Below are positions 8,655-17,377 of a stretch of 64,000 nt of DNA, piece after piece. The stretch lies in NCBI RefSeq assembly GCF_946482605.1, contig NZ_CAMLSE010000024.1, positions 57,883-121,882 on the forward strand, given 5' to 3'. Every line of letters starts with the position of its first letter. The stretch's first letter is position 1. Both the position numbers and the translations under genes were made by a program. This DNA comes from an uncultured Dyadobacter sp. Its GTDB lineage: Bacteria > Bacteroidota > Bacteroidia > Cytophagales > Spirosomataceae. The notes beneath the pieces were generated by a model. It had not been told where the DNA came from, did not search any database, and was given only the letters and a program-made list of their open reading frames with translations.

Positions 8655-8683
8655 GTATTCCGGATCGTAAAAATCCGGAATAC
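8655..8683. terminator. Hairpin between convergent genes
   Basis: Perfect 11-bp stem, gtattccggat at 8655-8665 against 8673-8683, lying between the heme operon and the convergent gene ending at 8688. There is no strong T-run, so it may stop transcripts from either side only weakly. Confidence 0.5.
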
Positions 8684-8687
8684 ATGT

Positions 8688-9305
8688 TCACCGGATGTAC
8701 TTCCAGTTCCGGATTTTCCCCTCAGCAAGCCATTCGAGTGCAGTAGCTATCCTTTTCTGCCTCGTGGTTTCGGCTTTGGCCTCTACGACCCATTCGACAT
8801 ACTCCTTTTTCTGGGTGTAACTGAAACCGGTAAACGTTTTGAGCGCTTCCGGGCTTTCCTCCAGCGCTTTCCGGAAATACTCCGGTACTACCAGGTCCCT
8901 GCTTGCCGGAGGTTTCGATTCCTTCGATATTTTGACCCCGCTGTCTATCAGTTGCATGGCCTGCCGGATAAATCCTCCCAGATTTTCTTTTGCAGGAAGG
9001 TCTTCCATCCCTCCGATTTTTCCGAGACTACCCATCCCGGTCCTTTCCCCATTTACCGCGAGTAGCTTATCAGGGTCCCTCAGCCGTGATTCGAGCCAGA
9101 ACCCGAACGAGCAATGCTGCTTGAATGACGCCATACTGCAAAGAATGCTTGCCTTATATTCAAAGTGGGGGAAGCTCCATTTCATCGTTTCTTTTACGTC
9201 CGGACAAACCTCGTGCACTACCGAGCGCAGGTATTCGAGAATGGGCACCGCAAAATCGGCCGATTGGGCGATGTAATCATCGATTCGAGGATCCGTGTGT
9301 TTCAT
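8688..9305 (-). CDS. DUF1801 / YdeI-OmdA domain protein
   Basis: 205 residues, cytoplasmic. The N-terminal half (about 10-120) is a DUF1801 domain (VPILEYLRSVVHEVCPDVKE, MKWSFPHFEYK, SMASFKQHCSFGFW), a fold related to frataxin-like YdhG. The C-terminal part (about 140-200) is the YdeI/OmpD-associated domain, with VPEYFRKALEESPEALKTF and SYTQKKEYVEWVVEAKAETT. Domain databases name the latter bacteriocin-protection, but the biochemical role is unknown. It is 38 bp downstream of an acetyltransferase-SRPBCC gene on the same strand and may be co-transcribed. Confidence 0.88.
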   Translation of the reverse strand: MKHTDPRIDDYIAQSADFAVPILEYLRSVVHEVCPDVKETMKWSFPHFEYKASILCSMASFKQHCSFGFWLESRLRDPDKLLAVNGERTGMGSLGKIGGMEDLPAKENLGGFIRQAMQLIDSGVKISKESKPPASRDLVVPEYFRKALEESPEALKTFTGFSYTQKKEYVEWVVEAKAETTRQKRIATALEWLAEGKIRNWKYIR

Positions 9306-9343
9306 TTTATTTATTTTAAGCTTCCCTGGCCGTTAAACCTCCC

Positions 9344-10387
9344 TCATTGCTTTTCCAATATTCCTTTCATGTTAGCGAGTCCATCCTGAAAATCCTTCCC
9401 GATAGATTCCTCCATGTTCATAAAAGGAAGCATTAAATTCATCGGGATCGGCATTTTGCCCGTAAAGCCCCACCGAACTTTAGTCGAAGTCGAATCGATG
9501 GCTTCGGTAATCATATATGCATCGCTGGTGCTTTCGAACGGTTTCAGAAAACGAAGCTGCGTATCGACCCGCTGGCCTTCGTCGATTTTGGTAATCTCCT
9601 GCTCTCCCTTGCCCACGTCATCATTTCCATCCCACATGGAAACAAATCCTACCGTACCATCCGTGCCGGAAAACTCCTTCTTCATGTTGGGATCACGGCG
9701 GCCCCAGACACTCCAGTCGTTCTGCTTTTTGAGGGATTTGAGGTATTCAAAGACCTCCGCTTTCGGTTTGTTGACCACAATGTCCTTTTCAACGGCATAA
9801 TCTTTGGGCATTACGAAGGCGGCGACGAGAATAAGTGCGATAAGGCCCAGAATAATGTAGAGTATTTTTTTCATCGAGGGACTATTTTTGGGTGAATAAT
9901 TGAATTTATACTTGACTTCATCAAGATCTTCGATAGTTTCAGTATTGACCATTCCCGCCTTTTCCAAAACCCTGACGGAGGCGGTATTCGCGACATTAAC
10001 GTATGCAATTACATCCCTTGCTTTCAATACCCGCTTTGCGAAACGGATCAACCCGGTCGCTATTTCGGTAGCCACACCGCGCCCCCAGAACTCCTCCATT
10101 ACCCGGTAACCTATTTCGATGTCTCCCCCAACCTTGTCCAGCTTCGCCGCCCCGATCAATTCCCCGGAAAACCTGTCCTCGACCAGATACCTGCCCAGGT
10201 AAGTATCCATACTATATTCTTCCAGAAAACCCTGAAGCATTTTGTCCGACTCGGCCCGCGTCAGCGAGTAGCCTGTGACAAACTTCATGACGTTGGCGTT
10301 GTTGCTCAACCTGAAATACTTGTCCCCATCTGACGACGTCATCTTGGTAAGGACAAAATGTTCGGTAAGAATTGCTTTCAGCGCCAT
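9344..10387 (-). CDS. GNAT acetyltransferase fused in frame to a membrane-anchored SRPBCC protein
   Basis: 347 residues. Residues 1-165 are a GNAT domain of the RimJ/RimL type (VTGYSLTRAESDKMLQGFLE, IGYRVMEEFWGRGVATEIAT, NVANTASVRVLEKAGM). At residue 172 a new methionine begins MKKILYIILGLIALILVAAF, a transmembrane segment, followed by an SRPBCC (START-like) domain (DYAVEKDIVVNKPKAEVFEY). In related bacteria the two halves are normally separate genes and the second starts at this methionine. Here there is no stop codon between them and the linker FNYSPKNSPS is continuous. Either a real fusion or two products, with an internal start at 9874 giving 176 residues. If fused, the GNAT domain stays cytoplasmic and the SRPBCC domain would be periplasmic. 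Confidence 0.8.
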   Translation of the reverse strand: MALKAILTEHFVLTKMTSSDGDKYFRLSNNANVMKFVTGYSLTRAESDKMLQGFLEEYSMDTYLGRYLVEDRFSGELIGAAKLDKVGGDIEIGYRVMEEFWGRGVATEIATGLIRFAKRVLKARDVIAYVNVANTASVRVLEKAGMVNTETIEDLDEVKYKFNYSPKNSPSMKKILYIILGLIALILVAAFVMPKDYAVEKDIVVNKPKAEVFEYLKSLKKQNDWSVWGRRDPNMKKEFSGTDGTVGFVSMWDGNDDVGKGEQEITKIDEGQRVDTQLRFLKPFESTSDAYMITEAIDSTSTKVRWGFTGKMPIPMNLMLPFMNMEESIGKDFQDGLANMKGILEKQ

Positions 10388-10692
10388 TGGTCAGAAGTAT
10401 TACCTGTTCTGCGGACTCCCCTTAGCAGGTTGTAATATACATTTTTTATCAAATAGTCTCATCACTCCTTCCTAAGAGGTTTCCAGGGGTCAAGATGAAT
10501 GTTTGAGAGGAAAAACGCAAGCCTGAAATTTACAGTTCGGTCGAACTAGTTACCTTATCGCGTTAGCATGCAGGTCCGGGCTTTTTAACCGCAGGCATTG
10601 CGGTCAGGAACTTCTCATGTGCCTGAATAGGCCATTCCGGTTTCTTATCTTAGTTATACGCTCCGTTAACGATCATTAACATTCATTAATAT
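10388..10692. other. Intergenic stretch without recognised genes
   Basis: About 300 bases between the start of the GNAT-SRPBCC gene (minus) and the promoter at 10693. I see no tRNA-like structure, no plausible coding frame and no clear repeat. It presumably holds the minus-strand promoter for the fusion gene. Confidence 0.5.
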
Positions 10693-10722
10693 TTGCAATC
10701 TACATTTGAAACGTTATATTTG
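10693..10722 (+). promoter_or_regulatory. Strong Bacteroidota-type promoter
   Basis: TTG at 10693-10695, a 19-bp spacer and TATATTTG at 10715-10722: a perfect match to TTG-N19-TAnnTTTG. It lies 105 bp ahead of the small secreted protein at 10828 and could drive that gene and the RND efflux operon. Confidence 0.65.
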
Positions 10723-10827
10723 AATTATTGCCTGTTTGTATCACAATTCCGTCCCCAATAGTTCCAATCATTCTTGAATTCATTATAAAAGTATGAATTT
10801 TTCAATGAACTGATCTATATCAGCATC

Positions 10828-11247
10828 ATGACAAAAAGAACTTTTGTATTGTTTTTCTGGCTCGCACAATTTGCGGTTTCCCTGCTGTTTTCGCAGCAAA
10901 GGGCCGTTGCGTGCAAAATTGATATCGGAACGGACGCGTTTTCACCCTACGCCGTCGAAGAAAAATCGGGCACAGGCAATTTTGTGTTAATCGATGATAC
11001 GGTCTGTAAAAATGAGACGATCGTCAGAGCGGATGAATCCGAATGGAAAGAAAGCCTTTCCGACCTGCTGAGCCACCGCCATTCTACCTATCGCTTTCTG
11101 ACGCTGGTTTCACAGGCAGCTCCACACTATGAAATCACCAGGATTCCCAAGGTCATCAGGGAGTCCATTCAATTGCTTACCCCCTGTAAAGGTGGAATTA
11201 CGCTGCCCGATTATTACAGCTTCCTCCACCGTCTTTGCCCTTTTTGA
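10828..11247 (+). CDS. Small secreted protein of unknown function ahead of an RND operon
   Basis: 139 residues, not recognised. Seen: a hydrophobic signal peptide (about 1-28, FVLFFWLAQFAVSLLFSQ) and a mature part of about 110 residues with four cysteines, including one in the C-terminal sequence SFLHRLCPF. No transmembrane segment remains after the signal peptide. It follows a near-perfect promoter and lies 183 bp before the efflux operon on the same strand. A link to efflux (sensing or assembly) is only a possibility; it may be an independent gene. Confidence 0.6.
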   Translation: MTKRTFVLFFWLAQFAVSLLFSQQRAVACKIDIGTDAFSPYAVEEKSGTGNFVLIDDTVCKNETIVRADESEWKESLSDLLSHRHSTYRFLTLVSQAAPHYEITRIPKVIRESIQLLTPCKGGITLPDYYSFLHRLCPF

Positions 11248-11430
11248 CCTCGCCGCAAGCGTTCTTTCATCACATCTTTTGTAGCTGACAAAGTATGTCG
11301 TTGTGCCCAGTTGCGCACATACGACCCCATTTGCCATTATGCTATCCATCCTTTGTCTGCCGGCCTGCCGTGCAGCAACAAGGCTATTCCTATTCCCCTG
11401 AATTTGCCAACCAATTTATACAAACGCATC

Positions 11431-12582
11431 ATGAAAAATTTTAAATGGCCATTCCTTCTGCTAATCAGCATTTTCACTTACGGCTGCGCTTCTAAAAGTG
11501 AAACTGTTTCCAATGCGAAGGATAGCATTCTGACCATCCCCGTAACAGAATTAAGGCCCCAGAAAACAGAACTGCACCGCGAATACGTAGGCGATATCCA
11601 CGCCATGCGTAACGTCGAAATATATGCCCGGGTGAAAGGTTACCTGGAAGAAGTATACGTGGACGAAGGTAAAGAAGTCAGGAAGGGCCAGACTTTGTTC
11701 CGTATCAATAATGAGGAGTATGAGGCACAGTTGGCCAAGGCCAAAGCCACGCTGCAAAGCGCCATTGCCGAAGCAAAAGGAGCCGAGCTCGAACTTAAAA
11801 GGGTAAAATTGCTGGTAGAAAAGAATGTTATCACCAAAACGGAAGTAGAGGTCGCAGAGGCGAAGCTTGCTGCTGTCAATGCAAAAATCGAGGAAGCGAA
11901 GTCCGAAAAGTCCAATGCCGCCATTCAACTGGCGCATACTGTGATCAAAGCGCCATTCGACGGCGTCATCGACCGCCTTCCCCACAAAATGGGCAGCCTG
12001 ATCGACGAAGGAACTCTGCTGACCACGCTATCGGACACTAAAATGGTTTACGCCTATTTCAACGTATCCGAAAATGAGTACCTGGAATATGTAAAGGCAA
12101 GGGGTAAGGCAGACACCAGAAACGCCATTGTTGAACTGGAACTTGCCGACGGCTCATTCTTCAAGCACAAGGGCAACATCGAAACCATGGAAGGCGCATT
12201 CGACGAAGGAACGGGCTCCATTGCATTCCGCGCCCGTTTTGCAAACCCCGAAAAACTGCTGAAACACGGCTCCACAGGCACGATCCGCCTCACCAATACA
12301 GTCGATAATGCAATCCTCATTCCGCAGAAAGCCGCATTTGAAATTCAGGACAAGAACTTTGTGTATGTGCTCGGGAAGGACAACAAGATCAAGACGCGCA
12401 GCTTCGTGCCGCAGTCGCGGCTATCTACTTTTTACGTGGTAAAATCAGGCTTGGAACCGGGAGAAACGATCGTTTACGAAGGACTTCAGTCTTTGCGGGA
12501 CGGGGCTACCATCAACCCCAAAACCGTCTCGATTGACACAACCGATGTATCGACCGACAAAATCGAGCTTACCTCGCGGTAG
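11431..12582 (+). CDS. RND efflux membrane-fusion (periplasmic adaptor) lipoprotein
   Basis: 383 residues. The start at 11431 gives a clean lipoprotein signal (IFTYGCASK, lipid C19); an upstream in-frame extension of 40 codons has no such feature. Domain order is that of AcrA/MexA: beta-barrel and lipoyl halves (RVKGYLEEVYVDEGKEVRKG), an alpha-helical hairpin (about 95-170), the second lipoyl half (VIKAPFDGVIDRLPHKMGSL), beta-barrel and membrane-proximal domain (YVVKSGLEPGETIVYEGLQS). It bridges the inner-membrane pump and the outer-membrane channel, both encoded directly downstream in the same operon. Confidence 0.95.
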   Translation: MKNFKWPFLLLISIFTYGCASKSETVSNAKDSILTIPVTELRPQKTELHREYVGDIHAMRNVEIYARVKGYLEEVYVDEGKEVRKGQTLFRINNEEYEAQLAKAKATLQSAIAEAKGAELELKRVKLLVEKNVITKTEVEVAEAKLAAVNAKIEEAKSEKSNAAIQLAHTVIKAPFDGVIDRLPHKMGSLIDEGTLLTTLSDTKMVYAYFNVSENEYLEYVKARGKADTRNAIVELELADGSFFKHKGNIETMEGAFDEGTGSIAFRARFANPEKLLKHGSTGTIRLTNTVDNAILIPQKAAFEIQDKNFVYVLGKDNKIKTRSFVPQSRLSTFYVVKSGLEPGETIVYEGLQSLRDGATINPKTVSIDTTDVSTDKIELTSR

Positions 12583-12611
12583 CCGCCCTTCTATCACCTG
12601 AATTGTAGATT

Positions 12612-15600
12612 ATGTTTCAAAAATTCATTGAGCGACCCGTTCTCTCACTGGTTATATCCATATTTATAACCCTGCTCGGACTGCTGGCAGTGGTCGAATT
12701 ACCTGTTTCGCAGTTTCCTGATATCGTTCCCCCTTCTGTCGTAGTAACGGCAACCTATACAGGTGCCAATGCCGAGGTTTGCGTGGACGCCGTGGCTGTA
12801 CCCCTTGAAAAAGCGATCAACGGGGTGCCCGGCATGACCTATATGACCAGTGTCTCCGGTAACGACGGCGTCACGACGATCAGTATTTCGTTCAATGTGG
12901 GTGTCGACCCGGATCTCGCAGCGGTAAACGTTCAGAACCGCGTGCAGACGGTCATCGACGAACTCCCCGAAGAGGTGATCAAAGCCGGTGTAACCACCGA
13001 AAAAGAAGTGAACAGTATGCTCATGTACCTCGACATTATGAGCACCGACACCGCGGCGGGTGAAGATTTTGTTTACAATTTCGCCGATATCAATATTCTC
13101 AAAGAGCTGAAAAGGATCGACGGCGTGGGTCGCGCGCAGATCATGGGTAGCAAGGATTACTCGATGCGCGTGTGGCTGCAACCCGACCGTATGAACGGCT
13201 ATCATGTTTCCGCAGACGAAGTCATTCAGGCGATCCGTGATCAAAACGTGGTTGCAGCACCAGGGAAAACCGGTGTCAGCTCGGGCCGTGAAAAAAATGT
13301 GTTGCAGTATGTATTGAAATATACCGGAAAACTGTTCGAACCGGCCCAATACGAAAACATTGTACTCCGGTCGAATCCCGATGGTTCGGTGCTTAAATTG
13401 AAGGATGTTGCCAAAATCGAATTCGGTACGCTGGAATACGATATGGCCTCCAAGTCGAACGGACGGCCTTCGGCTTCCATCATGATCAAGCAGCGCCCCG
13501 GCTCCAACGCCCAGGAGGTGATTCAAAATATCAAGAACAAAGTCGCCGAGCTGAAAAAGACGACATTCCCTCCCGGAATGGACTATTTCGTATCCTATGA
13601 CGTTTCCCGCTTCCTGGATGCCTCCATTCACGAGGTAATCCGCACGCTGATCGAGGCATTTATACTGGTGATCCTGATCGTTTACCTGTTCTTGCAGGAT
13701 TTCCGCTCGACACTCATTCCGGCGTTGGCAGTGCCGGTTGCCCTCGTGGGCACATTCGCTTTTATGCAGTTATTTGGGTTCTCCATTAACTTGCTGACGC
13801 TTTTCGCACTCGTACTGGCAATCGGTATTGTCGTCGATAATGCCATCGTCGTCGTCGAGGCAGTGCACGCCAAAATGGCCGAAAAGCACCTCGGCGCAAA
13901 GGAGGCCACGATCGAGTCTATGAAAGAAATGAGCGGGGCCATCATCGCGATCACGCTGGTTATGTCCGCAGTTTTTGTTCCTGTTGCATTTATGTCGGGC
14001 CCCGTCGGGATTTTCTACCGGCAATTCTCCATTACCCTGGCGATCTCCATTGTGATTTCAGGCATCAACGCCCTCACGCTTACGCCTGCATTGTGTGCAT
14101 TAATGCTGAAAAACACGCATGGGCAGCCAGTTAAAAGCAATCCTCTCACCAGGTTCTTCAATGGATTCAACAAGGGTTATGACGGTGTGCAGAGTGGTTA
14201 CCGGAAACTTCTGGCATCCATAGTAAGCCGCAGGATGATCACGATCGGACTGTTACTTGCATTTTGTATCGGCACTTATGGTATCAACACCATTCTTCCC
14301 AGCGGATTTATCCCTACCGAAGATCAGGGGGTAATTAACGTCAACGTCACAACGCCGGTGGCCGCCACCGTCGAAAGAACGGAGGCCGTTCTGGATGAAA
14401 TTCAGAAGGTAGCTGAAAGCCTGGAACCCGTTGAATCCGTTTCTTCACTGTCCGGTTACAGCCTGCTTACGGAATCCGCAGGTTCATCCTATGGAATGGC
14501 GATGATCAACCTGAAACCCTGGGATCAGCGGAAGGCTTCCGTGAAAGACATTATCGCAGAAATGGAAGCCAAAACGAAGCATATCACCGATGCCGAAATT
14601 CAGTTCTTCCCACCTCCTACCGTACCTGGCTTCGGTAACTCCAGCGGTTTCGAGCTGCGTGTGCAGGACCGGTCGGGGAATGAGGATTTGCAAAAAACCG
14701 CCGAGGTGACCAACAAGTTTGTGAAAGACCTCATGGCCACGCCCGAAATCGCTGCTGCATTCAGCAGTTTCGATGCGAGCTTTCCACAGTACATGATCCA
14801 CGTGGACTCAGACATTGCCGCAAAGAAAGGCGTTTCCATAGACGTCGCGATGAGCACGCTTCAAACCATGATCGGCAGCTACTATGCCTCGAATTTCATC
14901 CGGTTCGGGCAGATGTACAAAGTAATGGTGCAGGCTGATGCCAGCTATCGTAAAAATCCCGAGGACATTCTGAAACTGTATGTCAAAAACAACCGGGGCG
15001 AAATGGTGCCGTTTTCAACCTTCATCCGCCTCGAAAGAGTGTACGGACCTGAGTTGCTTACGCGCTATAACATGTATACGTCGGCGATGATCAATGGAGA
15101 TGCCGCACCGGGTTACAGTAGCGGGGACGCCATTAAAGCTGTGGAGCGGGTGGCTGCCGCCAGTCTCCCCAAAGGTTTCACCTACGACTGGTCCGGTATG
15201 ACGCGCGAAGAGATCCTTTCGGGCAACCAGGCCATTTTCATCTTCGGTATCTGTCTGGTTTTTGTGTACCTGCTGCTTGCCGCGCAATATGAGAGCTTCC
15301 TGCTGCCCTTGCCGGTTATTCTATCACTTCCTACCGGCGTTTTCGGTGCATTCCTGGCCCTTAAATTAATGGGACTTGAGAACAACATTTACGCACAGGT
15401 TTCGCTGGTCATGCTGATAGGTCTTTTAGGTAAAAATGCTATCCTGATCGTAGAATATGCGATTATCAGGCAAAAAGAGGGTCGTACCGTGATCGAAGCA
15501 GTGCTGGAAGGTGCGACTGAGCGGCTTCGCCCTATTCTGATGACCTCTTTCGCATTTGTCGCAGGGCTTATCCCCCTGGTGATGGCTTCCGGCGCCGGGG

Positions 15601-15767
15601 CCATCGGCAACCGGTCTATCGGGGCTGCTGCCGCGGGAGGTATGCTGATCGGTACTATTTTCGGGGTGATCGTCATACCGGGGCTCTATGTACTTTTTGC
15701 AAGCCTTGCCAAACCCAAGAAGACCCCTCCACCGGTAGTAGCTCAGGAAGAAGCGTTGCTACACTGA
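12612..15767 (+). CDS. RND multidrug efflux permease, HAE1/AcrB family
   Basis: 1051 residues, normal for AcrB-type pumps. Opening FQKFIERPVLSLVISIFITL and repeated FPDIVPPSVVVTATYTGAN-type signatures are those of HAE1 transporters. Twelve membrane segments flank two large periplasmic loops. In TM4 the proton-relay pair reads VVDNAIVVVEAV, so the second Asp (D408 in E. coli AcrB) is Asn here; the partner Lys (GLLGKNAILIVEY, K940 equivalent) and Arg (ERLRPILMTS, R971 equivalent) are kept. It is preceded 29 bp upstream by the adaptor gene and followed by the outer-membrane channel gene. Confidence 0.96.
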   Translation: MFQKFIERPVLSLVISIFITLLGLLAVVELPVSQFPDIVPPSVVVTATYTGANAEVCVDAVAVPLEKAINGVPGMTYMTSVSGNDGVTTISISFNVGVDPDLAAVNVQNRVQTVIDELPEEVIKAGVTTEKEVNSMLMYLDIMSTDTAAGEDFVYNFADINILKELKRIDGVGRAQIMGSKDYSMRVWLQPDRMNGYHVSADEVIQAIRDQNVVAAPGKTGVSSGREKNVLQYVLKYTGKLFEPAQYENIVLRSNPDGSVLKLKDVAKIEFGTLEYDMASKSNGRPSASIMIKQRPGSNAQEVIQNIKNKVAELKKTTFPPGMDYFVSYDVSRFLDASIHEVIRTLIEAFILVILIVYLFLQDFRSTLIPALAVPVALVGTFAFMQLFGFSINLLTLFALVLAIGIVVDNAIVVVEAVHAKMAEKHLGAKEATIESMKEMSGAIIAITLVMSAVFVPVAFMSGPVGIFYRQFSITLAISIVISGINALTLTPALCALMLKNTHGQPVKSNPLTRFFNGFNKGYDGVQSGYRKLLASIVSRRMITIGLLLAFCIGTYGINTILPSGFIPTEDQGVINVNVTTPVAATVERTEAVLDEIQKVAESLEPVESVSSLSGYSLLTESAGSSYGMAMINLKPWDQRKASVKDIIAEMEAKTKHITDAEIQFFPPPTVPGFGNSSGFELRVQDRSGNEDLQKTAEVTNKFVKDLMATPEIAAAFSSFDASFPQYMIHVDSDIAAKKGVSIDVAMSTLQTMIGSYYASNFIRFGQMYKVMVQADASYRKNPEDILKLYVKNNRGEMVPFSTFIRLERVYGPELLTRYNMYTSAMINGDAAPGYSSGDAIKAVERVAAASLPKGFTYDWSGMTREEILSGNQAIFIFGICLVFVYLLLAAQYESFLLPLPVILSLPTGVFGAFLALKLMGLENNIYAQVSLVMLIGLLGKNAILIVEYAIIRQKEGRTVIEAVLEGATERLRPILMTSFAFVAGLIPLVMASGAGAIGNRSIGAAAAGGMLIGTIFGVIVIPGLYVLFASLAKPKKTPPPVVAQEEALLH

Positions 15768-15777
15768 TTTTCTTTCA

Positions 15778-15801
15778 AGCCGCGGCATTTCGTCCGCGGC
15801 T
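15778..15801 (+). promoter_or_regulatory. GC-rich hairpin between pump and channel genes
   Basis: Perfect 8-bp stem agccgcgg (15778-15785) with 15794-15801, loop of 8, in the 56-bp gap inside the efflux operon. No T-run follows, so it is more likely an mRNA-stability or attenuation element than a full terminator. Confidence 0.4.
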
Positions 15802-15823
15802 CTTCATATCAGCATTTACATTA

Positions 15824-17266
15824 ATGAAAAACTATAAAAGGCTTTCCCCTCTACTTCTGGCCGCATTGCTCTTGTCCGTTTCGGGGTGCAAACTGACACA
15901 ACCTGTCGAGCAGCATACACGGATTAAAACGCCCGAGACATTTGCCGGTAAAACCGATTCAGCAGGGATCGGCTCCATTCAATGGAAGACCTTCTTCACC
16001 GACCGGCATCTGGTAGCCCTGATCGACACGACGCTGCAAAACAACCTCGACCTGAAAATGGCAGTGCAGCGTATCGAAATGGCCCGTGCGGGGATTACAG
16101 CCGCGCATGGTGCGTTACTGCCCACGATATCCGGCGACATCTCCGGTGGCGGCCGGAAATTCGGCGATTATACCATGGACGGCGTAGGTAACTATGACAC
16201 CAATTTCTCCGGAAACATCGACAACGATCGCCGGCTTCCCGCTCCCTTCATGCCGGATTATTTCGTTGGCCTTCGGAGTTCCTGGGAAGTGGACATCTGG
16301 GGTAAGCTGAAGAACCAGAAAAAAGCAGCGTACAACAGATTTTTGGCCAGCGAAAAAGGCCGGCAAGCCATTGTAACGGGGCTTATCGCCGAGATCGCCC
16401 GGTACTATTATGAACTGTTGGCGCTCGATACCGAACTTGATATTATCAGAAAAAACATCGCATTACAGGAATCTGCCGTTGAAACGATCAAAATCCAGAA
16501 AGAGGGAGGCAGGGCCAATGAACTGGGTGTTCGCCAGCTGACCGCTCAACTCCTGAATACGCGAGCCCTGGAATTTGAGGTAGCTCAAAAGATCGTCGAG
16601 ACTGAAAACAATGTCAATCTGCTGACGGGGCGTTTTTCGCAAACTGTAACCAGAGGTACAACCCTCGAACAAACGATGCCTGCCTCGATCAGTGCCGGCG
16701 TTCCTGCAAATATGCTCCGAAGACGTCCGGATATTCAGCAGGCTCAGCTGGATCTGCTGGCCAACTATTCCGACCAGCAGGCTGCGCAACTGGCTTTCCT
16801 GCCTGCTCTGAACATCACCGCATTCCTGGGTTTCAATGCCTTTAAAAGCAATCTGCTGTTTTCATCGGGATCGTTGGCATACAATGCTCTGGGCGGACTC
16901 ACCGCTCCGCTCATTAATCGCAAAGCATTGAAGGCAAATCAGAAACGAGCCGAAGCAGCGAGCCTGGAAGCGCTGTATGCTTATAACAAATCGGTTTTGA
17001 ATGGATTCAGAGAAGTTAATACCAGTCTCAAAAAACTGGAAAATACCCGACAGATCAGTGATTTGAAAAGGCAGGAAGTCGAAGTTCTTCAGCAGGCGGT
17101 TGTCACCTCCAAAGATCTTTTCCTCACAGGCTACGCATCCTATCTCGAAGTGATTACCGCGCAGAGAAGTGTGTTACAAGAGGAACTGAACCTAACAAAT
17201 GTGCAGAAGGAGCAATTCCTTGCATTGGTAGAGTTGTACCGGGCGCTAGGCGGCGGCTGGGAGTAG
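15824..17266 (+). CDS. RND outer-membrane channel lipoprotein (OprM/NodT, TolC family)
   Basis: 480 residues. The lipoprotein signal LLLSVSGCKLTQ (lipid C22) is followed by two OEP repeats of the TolC fold: IDTTLQNNLDLKMAVQRIEM in the first and VPANMLRRRPDIQQAQLDLL leading the second, a hallmark of the NodT/OprM group. It forms the trimeric outer-membrane tunnel for the pump and adaptor encoded upstream in the same operon. The end TGYASYLEVITAQRSVLQEE and LYRALGGGW is typical, so the protein is complete. Confidence 0.96.
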   Translation: MKNYKRLSPLLLAALLLSVSGCKLTQPVEQHTRIKTPETFAGKTDSAGIGSIQWKTFFTDRHLVALIDTTLQNNLDLKMAVQRIEMARAGITAAHGALLPTISGDISGGGRKFGDYTMDGVGNYDTNFSGNIDNDRRLPAPFMPDYFVGLRSSWEVDIWGKLKNQKKAAYNRFLASEKGRQAIVTGLIAEIARYYYELLALDTELDIIRKNIALQESAVETIKIQKEGGRANELGVRQLTAQLLNTRALEFEVAQKIVETENNVNLLTGRFSQTVTRGTTLEQTMPASISAGVPANMLRRRPDIQQAQLDLLANYSDQQAAQLAFLPALNITAFLGFNAFKSNLLFSSGSLAYNALGGLTAPLINRKALKANQKRAEAASLEALYAYNKSVLNGFREVNTSLKKLENTRQISDLKRQEVEVLQQAVVTSKDLFLTGYASYLEVITAQRSVLQEELNLTNVQKEQFLALVELYRALGGGWE

Positions 17267-17274
17267 TTACCTGT

Positions 17275-17313
17275 TACCATGGGAGGAGGAAATAGTGCCT
17301 CCTGTGGTGACCC
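17275..17313. terminator. Imperfect hairpin after the efflux operon
   Basis: Arms gttacca...ggagg and cctcc...tggtgac pair with one mismatch and a short bulge, just after the channel gene and before the convergent gene ending at 17378. It is a weak candidate because no T-run follows. Confidence 0.3.
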
Positions 17314-17377
17314 TATCAGATTTCCACCGCTATGGATCTACTTGTTTCTTCGAGCATGCTGTTTTAATTGAGATCGA

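Noticed and set aside
10388..10827. tRNA or small RNA gene in the largest intergenic gap
   Set aside because: No cloverleaf or conserved RNA structure could be made out; only the promoter at its right end is supported.
11311..11430. Longer start of the efflux adaptor
   Set aside because: The extension lacks a signal and would bury the clear lipoprotein signal beginning at 11431.
12699..13631. 310-residue frame antisense to the RND pump
   Set aside because: The pump frame is certain; the antisense product is His/Val/Gly-rich with no domain.
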